From: Streptomyces sp. ICBB 8177
GTDB taxonomy: Bacteria > Actinomycetota > Actinomycetes > Streptomycetales > Streptomycetaceae
Reading direction: 5' to 3'
Assembly (NCBI RefSeq): GCF_003144095.1
Contig: NZ_NSKH01000004.1
Coordinates: 166,727-230,726, forward strand
Length of the DNA: 64,000 nt
Shown: piece after piece, positions 1 through 8,301 of the stretch
Numbering within the stretch: position 1 is the stretch's first letter
Layout of the letters: each line of letters begins with the position of its first letter
The notes under the pieces: generated by a model
Told to the model about the DNA's origin: nothing
Database searches by the model: none
The model's input: the letters and a program-made list of their open reading frames with translations, nothing else
Program-made: the position numbers and the translations under genes

Positions 1-3000
1 ATCAGCGAACCGCACCGCATCACGCACCTGATCCGTCCAGTACTCCGGATCCGACCACGAACGCCCCACACCCACCGCCGGCTCATACGCCACCACCGGC
101 TCACGAAACTCCACCGACGCCAACTCCGCCCGAAAACCATCCAGCACCGGCTCCATCAACGGCGAATGAAACGCATGACTCACCGGCAAACGAGACACCC
201 GACGCCCCCGAGACACCCACCCCCCAGCAACCGCCTCACACACCCCCACCTCCCCCGAAATCACCACATCAGACGGACTGTTCACCGCAGCGACGGCAAC
301 ACGACCCTCCAACCCCACCAGCGAACCACGCACCTCCTCCTCACTCGCCGCCACCGCGAACATCCCCCCACCCGACGCCAACCCCTGCATCAAACGACCC
401 CGCGCCACCACCAACCGCGCCGCATCCGCCACACCCCACAACCCCGCCACACACGCCGCAGCGAACTCCCCCACCGAATGACCCGCCACCACACCCGGCA
501 CCACACCCCACGACCCCAACAACCGGAACAACGCCACCTCGAACGCGAACAACCCCGGCTGCGTGAACCCCGTCTCATCCACCAACCCCGCACCCACACC
601 TCCAGGAACAGCCCACAACACCTCCCTCAACGACCGCCCCAACAACCCGTCAACCACCCCACACACCTCATCGAACGCCCCCGCGAACACCGGAAACGCC
701 TCATACAAACCCCGCCCCATCCCCAACCGCTGACCACCCTGACCCGAGAACACCACCGCGAGCCGGGGGTCACGGTGTGCGGTCGAGGTGATCAGGCCGG
801 GGGCCGGACGGCCGTCGCGCAACGCGTGCAGTGCGTCGAGGAGTTGGGCGGCATCCGTGCCGAGGGCCACCGCCCGCCGCTCGAAGCGCGTTCGGGCCGC
901 GAGGGTCGCCGCAACACCGTCCGGGTCCTGGCCGTCGTACCATCGCGCGATCCGCCCGGCCTGGGTGCGCAGGGATTCCTCTGTGCGCGCGGTCACCGGC
1001 CAGGCGGTGAGCGTCCCGCTGGGCCGCGGGGCGGCCGGGAGGGCGGCGGTGTGACCGGGCTCCTCCAGCACGACGTGGGCGTTGGTGCCGCTGATGCCGA
1101 ACGAGGACACCGCGGCCCGCCGCGTTCCGTCCTCACGCCTCGGCCATCGCTGATCCGCCGTCAGGAGCCGCACGTTGCCGTCGCCCCAGTCGGCCTTGGT
1201 GGTCGGCTCGTCGGCGTGGAGGGTGCGGGGCAGGATCTCGTGGCGCATCGCCTCCACCATCTTGATGACGCCCGCGACCCCGGCCGCCGCCTGGGTGTGG
1301 CCGATGTTGGACTTCACCGAGCCCAGCCACACGGGGTGTTCGTCGTCGCGCCCGGCGCCGCGCCCGTAGGTGTCGATGAGGGCGTTGGCCTCGATCGGGT
1401 CGCCCAGCGCGGTGCCGGTGCCGTGTGCCTCGATCGCGTCCACGTCGCCCGCGCCCAGGCCCGCGTCCGCGAGCGCCTGTCGGATCAGCCTGCGCTGCGC
1501 CTGACCGTCCGGCGCGGTCAGCCCGTTGCTCGCGCCGTCCTGGTTGATCGCGGTGCCGCGGATCACGCCGTGCACCGGGTGCCCGGCACGTACCGCGTCC
1601 GACAGCCGCTCCAGTACCAGCACTCCGCAGCCCTCGGCGAACGAGGTGCCGTCGGCACCAATGGAGAACGCCTTGGCCCGGCCGTCCGGGGCAAGGCCGT
1701 TCTGCCTGCTGAACTCGACGAGGTTGCCTGGAGCGGCCATCACGGTGACGCCGCCGGCCAGGGCCATCGGGCACTCGCCGCGCCGCAGGGACTGCACCGC
1801 GAGGTGCACGGCGACCAGGGAGGACGAGCAGGCGGTGTCGACGGTGAGCGCGGGGCCGGTCAGGCCGAGGGTGTAGGCGACCCGTCCGGAGGCGACGCTG
1901 AGGGCCGTGCCGGTGAGCAGGTGGCCGTCCCCTGCGCCCGACGGGGCGGAGAGCCTGGGGCCGTACTCCGCGGCCATCGCGCCGACGAAGACGCCCACGG
2001 GCCTGCCGGAGAGCGCGGCCGGGTCGAGGCCCGCGCGTTCCAGGGCCTCCCACGAGGTCTCCAGCACCAGCCGCTGCTGCGGGTCCATGGCGAGTGCCTC
2101 GCGCGGGCTCAGCCCGAAGAACGCGGCGTCGAACTGCGGCGCGTCGTGCAGGAATCCGCCGTACGCGCTGGTGAGCCGGCCGGGCCCGTCGCCGAGGAGG
2201 GTGTCGAGGTCCCAGCCCCGGTCGGCGGGAAGGTCACTGATCGCGTCCGTCCCCTCGGCCACCAGCCGCCACAGCTCCTCCGGTGTGGTGACGCCGCCGG
2301 GGTAGCGGCAGGCCATGCCGACGATCGCGATGGGATCGCCCGCATCGGCCGGTGTGTTCTGAGCGGGCCGCGGTGCGGGGGCGGGGGCGGCGGCGGGGGA
2401 ATCGCCGTCCAGGAGGTCGTGGAGGCGGGCGGCGAGGCGCTCGGGGGTGGGGTGTTCGTACGTCACGGTGGTCGGCAGCGGCAGGCCGGTGAGCGTCCTG
2501 AGCCGGTCGCGCAGTTCGACGGTTCCCATCGAGTCGAGTCCGAGGTCGCGGAAGCTGCGCGCGGGATCGAGGGCGGTGCCGTCGGCGTGGCCCAGGACGG
2601 CGGCTGCGGCGTCGGTGACGGTGCGCAGGAGTGCGGCCGGGGTGGGAAGCGGCCGGGGGCGGTCGTCCTTCGAGGGCGCGGCGGCAGGGGTCGTCGCCGC
2701 GCGGGGGCGCGGTGCCTCCCCGATCCAGTGGCGTTCGCGCTGGAAGGCGTAGGTGGGCAGGTCGGTGAGGCGGGCGCCGGGGACGTCGTGCTCCGGGCTC
2801 CAGTCGACGGGCGCGCCGTGGGTGAACGCCTCGGCGAGGCTGCGGCGCAGCCGGTCCCGGCCGCCTTCGTCCCGTCGCAGGGTGCCCACTGCGGCGGCTT
2901 CGCGGTCGGCCTCCTCCGCGGTCTCCTGGACGGCGCCCAGCAGGATGGGGTGCGGGCTGCACTCGACGAAGAGCGTGCATCCGGCGTCGAGCGCGGCGCG

Positions 3001-5361
3001 GGTGGAGTCGGCGAAACGCACCGGCGAGCGCAGGCTGCGGTACCAGTACTCCGCGTCGAGGGTCGCGGTGTCGACGGGCTGCCCGGTGATGGCGGAGTGG
3101 AACGGGATGTCGGTGGAGACGGGGGCGATGGGGGCGAGGGCGGTCAGGATCTCGTCGCGTACGGCCTCCACCGCGGCGGTGTGCGAGGCGTAGTCGATGG
3201 CGAGGGGGCGGCTGCGCACTCCCATGGCCTCGAACCGCTCGCGCAGCACGGCGAGTTCGTCCTGCGGTCCGGCGAGCACGGTGGCGCGCGGGCTGTTGAC
3301 GACTGCGACGCCGACGGCGCCGGACGCGGGCAGTTCGGCGGCCACGACGTCACGTGGAGCGGCCACCGACAGCATCCTGCCGCCCGCGACGCGGGAGAGC
3401 GCGCGGGCACGCAGTGCGACGACACGGGCGGCGTCGGGCAGCGGCAGGGCGCCGGTCACCGTGGCGGCGGCGATCTCGCCCTGCGAGTGGCCCAGCACGG
3501 CGCAAGGACGCACGCCACGGGAGCGCCAGACCTCGGCGAGGCCCACCATGACGGCCCACAGCGCGGGCTGCACGACGTCCACCCGCTCGTGGCCGGGGGC
3601 GTCGGGCTCGCCGCGCAGGACGGCGAGCAGGTCGTAGTCGACGTAGGGGACGAGCGCTTCGGCGCACTCGGCGATGCGGGCGGTGAACGGGCCGGCCTCG
3701 GCGAGGAGTTCGCGGGCCATGCCGGCCCACTGGGAGCCCTGCCCGGGGAAGACGAAGGCGCAGCCGCCCGTGGTCGCGCGTCCCGCGATCACCTGGGCGC
3801 CGGGCCGGTCGTCCGCCAACTCCTGTACTACTGCGACGAGTTCGGCACGATCGGCGCCGAGCAGTACGGCACGCTGTTCGAAGAGGGTGCGGGTGCGGGC
3901 GAGGGAGAGCGCGACGTCGGCGGGGCGGGCGTCCGGCCGGTCGGCGAGGTGGGTGGCGAGGGCGCGGGCCTGGCCCCGCAACGCGTCATGGGATCGCGCG
4001 GACAGGATCCAGGGGGCGGGCTCGCTCGCGGCCTCGACGCCGTCCGGCGCACCGCCGTCCCCGCGGTCCGTAGCCGGTTCGACGGAGGCCAGCACCAGGT
4101 GGCAGTTGGTGCCGCCCATGCCGAACGCGCTGACTCCGGCCACCAGTTGCCCGGTCTCGCCGGGCCAGTCGCGTACAGTCCGCACGACTTCGAGGCGCAG
4201 GTCGGCCAGCGGGACGCGGTCGGAGGGCGTCTCGAAGGTGGGAGTGGGGACGAGGGTGCGGTGGCGCAGGGTCAGGGCGACCTTGATCAGGCCGGTGATG
4301 CCCGCCGCTCCCTCCAGGTGTCCCACGTTGCCCTTGGCCGATCCCACCAGCAGCGGGGATCGGGCGGCGCGGCCGATGGTGAGGGCGGCGCCGAGGGCCG
4401 TCGCCTCCACGGGATCGCCCACCGCGGTGCCGGTGCCGTGCAGTTCGACGTAGCGCACGGAGCCCGGGGTCACGCCCGCCTCGCGGCAGGCGGCGCGCAC
4501 GACCTCTTCCTGGGCCCGCGCCGACGGCACGGTCAGGCCCTCGCCGCCGCCGTCGTTGTTGACGGCGCCGCCGAGGATCACGCAGTGCACGGGGTCGCCG
4601 TCGGCGAGGGCGGCGGACAGCGGCTTGAGGACGACCATGCCGCCGCCCTCGCCGCGCCCGTAGCCGTTGGCGCGGCGGTCGAAGGTGTGGCAGCGGCCGT
4701 CGGGGGAGAGTGCGCCGAACCTGCCGAGCGCGGCGCTGGTCTCGGCCAGCAGGTTGAGGTTGACGCCGCCGGCCAGGGCCAGGTCGCAGGCACCGCGCCG
4801 CAGTTCCTCACAGGCCAGCCGGACCGCCACCAGGGACGAGGACTGGCCGCTGTCGACGACGAGGCTCGCGCCGCGCAGGCCGAACAGGTACGAGACGCGG
4901 TTGGCGATCAGGCTGCGGTGGGTGCCGGTGACGGAGTGGCGGCTCAGCGCCGACTCTCCCAGCCTGTCGTGCAGTTGGGCGTAGTCCCCGGAGATCGCGC
5001 CGACGAAGACGGCGGTCGGGGTGTCGCGTACGGATTCCGGGAGGAGGCGGGCGTCCTCCAGCGCCTCCCAGGCCAGTTCCAGCGTCAGCCGCTGCTGCGG
5101 GTCCATGGCGGCGGCCTCGGCCGGCGGGATGCCGAAGAACGCGGCGTCGAAGCGGTCGGCGTCCTCGATGAACCGTCCCCGCTCGTGCTCCTCGGCGCCG
5201 CCCTCGGCCAGCCGTCCGGCGGGAGCCGTGCCGTCCGCCTCGCCTCCGGCGCGCAGCAGCTGCCAGAACTCCCGCGGGCTCGCGGCTCCGGGCAGTCGGC
5301 AGGACATACCGATGACGGCGACCGGCTCGGCGGTCCGTGACCGTTCATCCACGGAAGACAT
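1..5361 (-). CDS. Modular type I polyketide synthase, loading module plus start of module 1 (partial)
   Basis: This is the first protein of a modular PKS; it loads a starter acyl unit and begins chain extension. Reading down the minus strand from ATG 5361, domains are KS (residues about 17-425), AT (about 530-830), ACP (phosphopantetheine Ser 944 in LGLDSM), KS (about 1007-1425) and an AT cut by the window edge near residue 1787. The first KS has Gln 173 (VDSGQSSS) in place of the active Cys, the hallmark of decarboxylating KSQ loading domains. KS1 has a normal Cys 1178 (VDTACSSS). The loading AT carries GHSQGE (Ser 626) and YASH (724-727), the methylmalonyl signature; AT1 carries GHSVGE (Ser 1629) and HAFH (1729-1732), the malonyl signature. 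The expected starter is therefore propionyl, then an acetate-type extension. Only about 16 residues precede the KS, with no docking helix, as expected for a first subunit. The five active-site codons checked all lie in one frame. An in-frame ATG at 5379 is the alternative start; 5361 has AGGTGG upstream. Confidence 0.95.
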   Translation of the reverse strand, partial: MSSVDERSRTAEPVAVIGMSCRLPGAASPREFWQLLRAGGEADGTAPAGRLAEGGAEEHERGRFIEDADRFDAAFFGIPPAEAAAMDPQQRLTLELAWEALEDARLLPESVRDTPTAVFVGAISGDYAQLHDRLGESALSRHSVTGTHRSLIANRVSYLFGLRGASLVVDSGQSSSLVAVRLACEELRRGACDLALAGGVNLNLLAETSAALGRFGALSPDGRCHTFDRRANGYGRGEGGGMVVLKPLSAALADGDPVHCVILGGAVNNDGGGEGLTVPSARAQEEVVRAACREAGVTPGSVRYVELHGTGTAVGDPVEATALGAALTIGRAARSPLLVGSAKGNVGHLEGAAGITGLIKVALTLRHRTLVPTPTFETPSDRVPLADLRLEVVRTVRDWPGETGQLVAGVSAFGMGGTNCHLVLASVEPATDRGDGGAPDGVEAASEPAPWILSARSHDALRGQARALATHLADRPDARPADVALSLARTRTLFEQRAVLLGADRAELVAVVQELADDRPGAQVIAGRATTGGCAFVFPGQGSQWAGMARELLAEAGPFTARIAECAEALVPYVDYDLLAVLRGEPDAPGHERVDVVQPALWAVMVGLAEVWRSRGVRPCAVLGHSQGEIAAATVTGALPLPDAARVVALRARALSRVAGGRMLSVAAPRDVVAAELPASGAVGVAVVNSPRATVLAGPQDELAVLRERFEAMGVRSRPLAIDYASHTAAVEAVRDEILTALAPIAPVSTDIPFHSAITGQPVDTATLDAEYWYRSLRSPVRFADSTRAALDAGCTLFVECSPHPILLGAVQETAEEADREAAAVGTLRRDEGGRDRLRRSLAEAFTHGAPVDWSPEHDVPGARLTDLPTYAFQRERHWIGEAPRPRAATTPAAAPSKDDRPRPLPTPAALLRTVTDAAAAVLGHADGTALDPARSFRDLGLDSMGTVELRDRLRTLTGLPLPTTVTYEHPTPERLAARLHDLLDGDSPAAAPAPAPRPAQNTPADAGDPIAIVGMACRYPGGVTTPEELWRLVAEGTDAISDLPADRGWDLDTLLGDGPGRLTSAYGGFLHDAPQFDAAFFGLSPREALAMDPQQRLVLETSWEALERAGLDPAALSGRPVGVFVGAMAAEYGPRLSAPSGAGDGHLLTGTALSVASGRVAYTLGLTGPALTVDTACSSSLVAVHLAVQSLRRGECPMALAGGVTVMAAPGNLVEFSRQNGLAPDGRAKAFSIGADGTSFAEGCGVLVLERLSDAVRAGHPVHGVIRGTAINQDGASNGLTAPDGQAQRRLIRQALADAGLGAGDVDAIEAHGTGTALGDPIEANALIDTYGRGAGRDDEHPVWLGSVKSNIGHTQAAAGVAGVIKMVEAMRHEILPRTLHADEPTTKADWGDGNVRLLTADQRWPRREDGTRRAAVSSFGISGTNAHVVLEEPGHTAALPAAPRPSGTLTAWPVTARTEESLRTQAGRIARWYDGQDPDGVAATLAARTRFERRAVALGTDAAQLLDALHALRDGRPAPGLITSTAHRDPRLAVVFSGQGGQRLGMGRGLYEAFPVFAGAFDEVCGVVDGLLGRSLREVLWAVPGGVGAGLVDETGFTQPGLFAFEVALFRLLGSWGVVPGVVAGHSVGEFAAACVAGLWGVADAARLVVARGRLMQGLASGGGMFAVAASEEEVRGSLVGLEGRVAVAAVNSPSDVVISGEVGVCEAVAGGWVSRGRRVSRLPVSHAFHSPLMEPVLDGFRAELASVEFREPVVAYEPAVGVGRSWSDPEYWTDQVRDAVRFAD

Positions 5362-5790
5362 CGACCCACCTATCGTCATGCCGCCATTCCCGTTCTCGGC
5401 GGGAACACGGAAGGGATCGGGAAAGGAGCAGCGGGAAATCGCGAGGGGCGCCGCGAGGTGCCGCGGTCGGCCGGCGGGCCGCGTCGGCCGGGGGTGTTCC
5501 GGCCGGTCGTCCCGGGGTGCGCCACCGAGCTTCCCCGGGGCGACGTCGCTGGTCAAGGCGGTACGGGAGGGTGGGCGGTGGCAGTCAGTGCCGGTCAGAA
5601 GCTGCCAGCGCGGGCGCGTTGACCAAGGGTGCGGGCGCATGGGTAAGTGGGTGCCATACCGGCTTCCCCGACGCGTCGCGGAAAGGGCTGGGAATCGCGG
5701 AAGCGCAGGCGCGGAACTGCCCCGCGTCCGTCCACCTCCGCTTCCGGTGTCCGAATCCGTCGCGTCCTCCACGGAAAGGGGGTGGCAGCC
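5362..5790. other. Divergent intergenic region, PKS / condensation gene
   Basis: This stretch separates the minus-strand PKS start from the plus-strand leader peptide and condensation gene. It must hold the PKS promoter and the promoter of the leader transcript. I find no convincing -10/-35 pair or coding frame in it; the open frames present are GC-driven and match no family. Confidence 0.5.
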
Positions 5791-5847
5791 ATGCGCATGG
5801 TGGTCTGTACGAAGACCGCGCGCCGGCGCGGCATCCGCCGGGGCTGA
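5791..5847 (+). CDS. Putative 18-aa leader peptide (uORF)
   Basis: A short frame, MRMVVCTKTARRRGIRRG, starts at ATG 5791 behind a purine-rich AAGGGGG stretch about 9 nt upstream and ends at TGA 5847. Six of its last eight sense codons or so are Arg or Gly, with a CGC-CGG-CGC run. It sits 123 nt upstream of the condensation-domain gene, and a 15-bp perfect stem-loop lies between the two. This order (RBS, tiny ORF, GC-rich hairpin, structural gene) is that of a translational attenuator. That it is translated is inference; a second in-frame ATG lies at 5797. Confidence 0.45.
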   Translation: MRMVVCTKTARRRGIRRG

Positions 5848-5885
5848 CGCAGGCCTCCCGGCTCCGGGGCGACCCGGGCTCTCTT

Positions 5886-5931
5886 CGCCCCCGCGTCCGG
5901 CGCGCCGCACGGCGTCCCGGACGCGGGGGCG
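5886..5931 (+). terminator. Strong hairpin in leader of the condensation gene (possible attenuator)
   Basis: A perfect 15-bp inverted repeat (5886-5900 with 5917-5931, 16-nt loop) rich in G and C ends 39 nt before the ATG at 5971. It could terminate the leader transcript or be a conditional attenuator for the downstream gene. Confidence 0.6.
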
Positions 5932-5970
5932 GGCCGGTGGCAACCAGACGACCCACGTACGGGAGGGATT

Positions 5971-7404
5971 ATGCCCATCGACGCCCCGCTGCACTTCGGG
6001 CAGTTGTCGACCTGGCGTTCCATCGAGACCTTCGCCGCCGACCGGCTGATGGAGGTGAACGTCCCGGGCTCCTGGGACGTGACCGGACTGGACGAGGCAT
6101 GCATCCTGCGTGCACTGCGCTGCCTGACGGAGCGTCACGAGGCGTTGCGGACCACGTTCCACACCGCGGGCGAGGTGCCGTTCCAACGCGTGCACGCGCA
6201 ACTTGAGCCGCGTGTCCACCGGTTCGAGGCACCCGACGCCGAACCCGGTACCGTGACGACCGCCCTGCGGGCCCTGCACGGCCGCGCGTTCCCGGTGACG
6301 GACGATCCCGGGTGGCACGTGGCGCTGCTGCGGGTGGGCGGGCGGCCGCGCAGGCTGCTGGTGTCGCTGTCCCACATGGTGGTCGACGTGTGGGCGGTGC
6401 GCCAACTGGAGGCCGAGTTCCGCGTGTTCGCCACCGGCGGGGTGCCCGGCGGTGAACCGGCGGCCCACCCTCGTGACCTGGCCGAGGCGCAGAGTGGTGA
6501 CGGCTGGGCGTCCCGTCGGCGCGGTGCGCGCACGTACTGGAACCGGGTGCTGGACGGGGGCCCGGGGCGCAACCTGCCCGTCCCTCCCGCGCGCACCGAC
6601 GAGTGCCGTATCCAGGCGACGTTGCGTTCGCACCGGCTGGCGGAGCTGACCCGTCAGGCGGCGACGGCGCACGGGGTGTCGCCGCAGAGTGTGCTGACCG
6701 CGATGACGGCCGCGGCGCTCGCGACCGTGCTGCGGCGCGACCGGGTCGTGCTCAGTGTGATGTGCGCGAACCGCTTCGACCCGCGCTGGCAGTCCATCGT
6801 CAGCACGATGAACCAGCTCGTCCCGCTGGTGTGCGCCACCGGCCCGGACACCGCGCTCGGCGCCTACCTCAAGCGCGTCCACCTGGGCGCCCTGCTCGCC
6901 TACCGGCACGGCTCCTACGACGTGGACATGGCAACCGAGCTGGCCGAACAGCGCGTCGGCGGCGTGTCCTTCGCGCACGACTGCTGGTTCAACTACGTCA
7001 CCGGCCCGGACGCGCCGCCTTCCGGTCCGCCGGGCACGCCGCCGCCTGCCGCGTTCGCCTGGACCCCGCCGCCGCGCCATGCGGGTCATCCCTTCTACGT
7101 GAGGGTCAACGGGGACGGCGACACCAGCGTCGAGATCACCCTGCGCGCCGATCCCGACCTGCTGCCCGCCGGGGCCGTGGTGACCGCGCTGCGCACGATG
7201 GTGCTGGGGGTGCGACGGGCGGCCACCTCCCCGGACAGCACGCTGGGTGAGCTGTCCGACGTGGCTGATCTGCCGTCACCTGCCGTTGCGGGGGCGGAAC
7301 TCGACGCCGGCCTCTTCCCGCCCGAGGTGCCGGCGGCACCACGGGTGAACCGGGGACCGGAGGCGTCGCGTCGGCCGCGGACGCTTCAGCTCACGCCGCG
7401 ATAG
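5971..7404 (+). CDS. Stand-alone condensation-domain protein (NRPS C-domain / acyltransferase superfamily)
   Basis: A 477-aa single-domain member of the CoA-dependent acyltransferase/condensation superfamily, which joins a carrier- or CoA-bound acyl group to an amine or alcohol. The N-terminal part (LTERHEALRTTF) matches the C-domain core. The active-site motif is SHMVVDVW near residue 133: the catalytic second His and the Asp of HHxxxDG are kept, while the first His is Ser and the Gly is Val. No adenylation or carrier domain is attached. ATG 5971 has GGGAGGG 4-10 nt upstream. The gene stands divergent from the PKS and probably acts in trans on its product (ester or amide formation), as PapA-like enzymes do; substrate and role are inference. 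Its last 19 bp overlap the convergent gene at 7386-7721. Confidence 0.85.
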   Translation: MPIDAPLHFGQLSTWRSIETFAADRLMEVNVPGSWDVTGLDEACILRALRCLTERHEALRTTFHTAGEVPFQRVHAQLEPRVHRFEAPDAEPGTVTTALRALHGRAFPVTDDPGWHVALLRVGGRPRRLLVSLSHMVVDVWAVRQLEAEFRVFATGGVPGGEPAAHPRDLAEAQSGDGWASRRRGARTYWNRVLDGGPGRNLPVPPARTDECRIQATLRSHRLAELTRQAATAHGVSPQSVLTAMTAAALATVLRRDRVVLSVMCANRFDPRWQSIVSTMNQLVPLVCATGPDTALGAYLKRVHLGALLAYRHGSYDVDMATELAEQRVGGVSFAHDCWFNYVTGPDAPPSGPPGTPPPAAFAWTPPPRHAGHPFYVRVNGDGDTSVEITLRADPDLLPAGAVVTALRTMVLGVRRAATSPDSTLGELSDVADLPSPAVAGAELDAGLFPPEVPAAPRVNRGPEASRRPRTLQLTPR

Positions 7405-7721
7405 CTCAGACAGGAGTGCGAGGAGACCACCAGCGGCAGATGCAGGTCCGCCACCGGGTCGCTCACCCGGAACTCCACGATGGCCCGCGGGTGCAGCGGC
7501 ACCGTGCCGAGGATGGCGTAGTAGCCGTCCAGGTCGCAGACGAGCTGGTAGACCCCTGACTCCAGGGGCGCGCCGCTCCACACCGCGAGGGTGCCGTCCG
7601 CCCCCGTCCGGCCGCGTACGAGGTCCTTCCAGCCGCCGTCGACGTGGCACCTGAGCAGGACGTCGACGTCCGCCGCGGCGACGCCGAAAGCGCTGTCGGT
7701 GATGTGGATCGAGAGCTTCAT
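7386..7721 (-). CDS. Transthyretin-like / 5-hydroxyisourate hydrolase family protein
   Basis: A 111-aa protein of the HIU-hydrolase/transthyretin fold. The family landmarks are visible: His 6 in SIHITD, an Arg in GRTGADG, His in DLHLPL near the C-terminus, and a tail SYRGVS in place of the usual YRGS. HIU hydrolase opens 5-hydroxyisourate in urate breakdown, but no uricase, OHCU decarboxylase or other purine gene is nearby. The gene sits next to the PKS and the free condensation protein and converges on the latter with a 19-bp overlap. Either it is a purine enzyme by chance here or it is a repurposed member of the fold; the altered tail favours caution. ATG 7721 is preceded by GAGGAA. Confidence 0.75.
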   Translation of the reverse strand: MKLSIHITDSAFGVAAADVDVLLRCHVDGGWKDLVRGRTGADGTLAVWSGAPLESGVYQLVCDLDGYYAILGTVPLHPRAIVEFRVSDPVADLHLPLVVSSHSCLSYRGVS

Positions 7722-8025
7722 CGGGACACCGTTCCTCGTTCGGGCGCGGAAGGACCGCGGGTACCGGCCCACGGTTGGCTGCGCCGGTATCGTCCGGCTA
7801 TCGATCCGCCTTCGCCCACGGGCCGGCTCCCTTCGGGGAACGCCGAAGTCACGCCGGGCCGGACCGGCGGAGGCCGCGGTTCCGCCGACGGCGGCCGCCA
7901 CTCGAGTCGCGCTCGATAGCGGTTCGAGGACGCGGGGGAAGCCGGACGAAAGCCCCCCGGCGAACCATCGAAGCCATCGACCGCCGGGCCCCGGACGGCG
8001 GTCCCCACCACAGGAGTTGGCTTCG
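7722..8025. other. Divergent intergenic region
   Basis: This region lies between the minus-strand HIUase-like gene and the plus-strand small secreted peptide gene. It must hold two outward promoters. No clear consensus hexamers, strong inverted repeat or coding frame could be picked out. Confidence 0.4.
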
Positions 8026-8229
8026 ATGTCCCCTTACGCCCTGCGCCGCCTCGCCGTCTGCGCCACCCTGCTCACCGCTCTCGCGGGCAGCGCGGCGGCC
8101 GTCGCACCCTCCGGCTCTCCCGCCCACGCCCCGCGCACCGCGGTCCTCACCGCCGACGGCGGCAGCACTCCGGCCCCGACCGGCACGCCCACCCCGGCGC
8201 CCGCCCCCGGCAACACCCAGTGGGACTGA
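8026..8229 (+). CDS. Small secreted Pro/Thr-rich peptide
   Basis: A 67-aa product with a classical signal sequence: RR at residues 6-7, then a hydrophobic stretch (LAVCATLLTALAGSAAA) and a likely cut after AHA near residue 35. The mature tail is short and low in complexity (STPAPTGTPTPAPAPG). Start ATG 8026 has AGGAG 8-12 nt upstream. No family is recognised. It lies between the PKS-associated genes and the convergent SARP regulator gene. It may be a cell-wall-associated or processed peptide; function unknown. Confidence 0.6.
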   Translation: MSPYALRRLAVCATLLTALAGSAAAVAPSGSPAHAPRTAVLTADGGSTPAPTGTPTPAPAPGNTQWD

Positions 8230-8301
8230 CCCGCGCCTCGATCGCGACTTCTGCGGCGGGACCGTCCGCCCGACCCGCCCGATCCCGCTCAGCCGATCCG
8301 C

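Noticed and set aside
166-5340. A 1724-codon open frame on the plus strand
   Set aside because: It lies antisense to the PKS. Its product is low-complexity Arg/Gly/Pro sequence with no domain, whereas the minus strand encodes intact KSQ, AT, ACP and KS motifs.
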